The notes beneath the pieces are model-generated. The model was not told where the DNA came from, ran no database searches, and was given only the letters and a program-made list of their open reading frames with translations. Position numbers and translations under genes: made by a program. From Clostridia bacterium (GTDB lineage Bacteria > Bacillota > Clostridia > Oscillospirales > QAMX01), in contig JAFYLV010000164.1 of NCBI GenBank assembly GCA_017556885.1, forward strand, positions 1 through 7,246: a DNA stretch of 7,246 bases, read 5' to 3'. This document shows positions 6,471 through 7,246 of the stretch, piece by piece; position 1 is the stretch's first letter, and each line of letters starts with the position of its first letter.

Positions 6471-7246
6471 TTATTGGGTATCTTGGTGCCGGAAATCGAA
6501 CCGGTGTCTGTTTTTGTATCAAAATAGGCCTCGAAAATCGTGCGGGCTATCGGCGCTATGGAGTTACCGGAGTTACCGTGTTCAACAATGACAACAACCG
6601 CGATCTCGGGATTCTTTACCGGTGCAAAGGCTGCAAATACGGCGTTGTCGGAGCCATTCGGAACCTGTGCGGAACCGGTCTTGCCGGCCACCTCAAATGT
6701 CACGTCGCGGAAGGCGGAGGATGCGGTACCGTCTTCGGTAACGTTGAGCATTCCCTGCACGACGGCATTGCGGGTGGAGGCGCTCATTTCGACCTTAGAA
6801 TAGCCTTCCGGACTGTTTTTATAGACTACCTCAGTGTTGTCGTGGGTCGTGACTTTATCCAGGATCGTGGGACGGTACACGGTTCCGCCGTTTGCGATGG
6901 CGGAAATATAGGTACAAAGCTGCAGCGGAGTGACCATGGTGTAAGACTGCCCGATGGCGGTCTGCAGGACGTCGCCGGGATACCAGATCTCGCCGGAAAG
7001 TTTCTTCTTTGTCTCGGCGCAGGAGACCCAGCCGTTGACCTCGCCGGTAAGCTCGATTCCGGTTTTGCTGCCAAAACCGAATTCACGGGCATAGCGCTCA
7101 ATGGTTTCAATGCCAAGCAGTCTGCCGACTTCAAAGAAGTAACAGTTGCAGGAGTTTGAGATAGCGCCGGCAACGTTAAGATCTCCGTGACCGCGACCGT
7201 ATTTGGTGTAATACCAGCATTTGGGTCGGTAATCCGTATAATAGGT
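6467..7246 (-). CDS. mrdA: Class B penicillin-binding protein (PBP2/MrdA-like), C-terminal transpeptidase part
   Basis: This is the last 259 codons of a gene that begins beyond base 7246. Two of the three active-site motifs of penicillin-binding transpeptidases are present. SxN reads SCN (7145-7153) within AISNSCNCYF, and KTG reads KTGSA (6674-6682) within VAGKTGSAQV, about 156 residues later. The SxxK motif with the nucleophilic serine must lie outside the window. GFGSKTGIEL..GE, the YPGD..QTAIGQ stretch, VTPLQLCTYISAIANGG and the SCN form favour the PBP2/MrdA (elongation) branch over FtsI. The enzyme cross-links peptidoglycan on the outer face of the membrane, normally with RodA. After KTG come about 70 residues ending in a short polar tail, so the C terminus looks intact. 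An internal ATG at 6937 is only the first Met visible in the window's later part, not the start. The gene symbol is less certain than the family. Confidence 0.9.
   Translation of the reverse strand, partial: TYYTDYRPKCWYYTKYGRGHGDLNVAGAISNSCNCYFFEVGRLLGIETIERYAREFGFGSKTGIELTGEVNGWVSCAETKKKLSGEIWYPGDVLQTAIGQSYTMVTPLQLCTYISAIANGGTVYRPTILDKVTTHDNTEVVYKNSPEGYSKVEMSASTRNAVVQGMLNVTEDGTASSAFRDVTFEVAGKTGSAQVPNGSDNAVFAAFAPVKNPEIAVVVIVEHGNSGNSIAPIARTIFEAYFDTKTDTGSISGTKIPNN

Noticed and set aside
6368..7159. A 263-codon plus-strand open frame opposite the PBP gene
   Set aside because: It begins at the tRNA edge, crosses the tRNA promoter and the 21-bp terminator hairpin, and is antisense to the transpeptidase motifs. 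No domain is visible.

Overview
The window looks like a chromosomal stretch from a Gram-positive, Clostridia-like Firmicute. The evidence is a T-box leader RNA (almost confined to Gram-positive bacteria), consensus sigma-A-type promoters, strong Shine-Dalgarno sites on several genes, U-tract terminators and moderate GC content. A species cannot be named from sequence reading alone. Every gene I can support lies on the minus strand, so transcription runs from high to low coordinates. The window cuts into a gene at each end. I saw no transposase, integrase, phage gene or CRISPR array.

Layout in transcription order. (1) 7246-6467: the C-terminal 259 residues of a class B penicillin-binding protein (PBP2/MrdA-like), ending inside a perfect 21-bp terminator hairpin. 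(2) 6415-6257: a tRNA-Lys(UUU) gene with its own promoter, an encoded CCA end and an immediately abutting terminator. (3) 6228-3796: a YeiH/UPF0324 membrane protein followed after 18 bases by an AGCS-family Na+:alanine/glycine symporter. No clear promoter is visible for this pair. (4) 3741-1060: a promoter and a three-gene operon of low-molecular-weight protein-tyrosine phosphatase, MATE efflux protein and PHP-domain phosphoesterase. The last two overlap by 11 bases. (5) 1063-1: a promoter whose -35 hexamer overlaps the PHP stop codon, a T-box riboswitch with a likely tyrosine specifier codon (UAC), its terminator/antiterminator pair, and the N-terminal 233 residues of a sodium:solute symporter.

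Taken together, the window is housekeeping (cell-wall synthesis, tRNA) beside a set of membrane transporters: SSS symporter, MATE exporter, AGCS symporter and YeiH protein. The best-supported regulatory story is the T-box: uncharged tRNA, probably tRNA-Tyr, should switch on the symporter, which points to an amino acid or related compound as its substrate. No gene belongs to an unknown family. The less ordinary points are this T-box/symporter pairing, the apparent lack of a promoter for the YeiH-AGCS pair directly behind a tRNA terminator, and the phosphatase-MATE-PHP operon.
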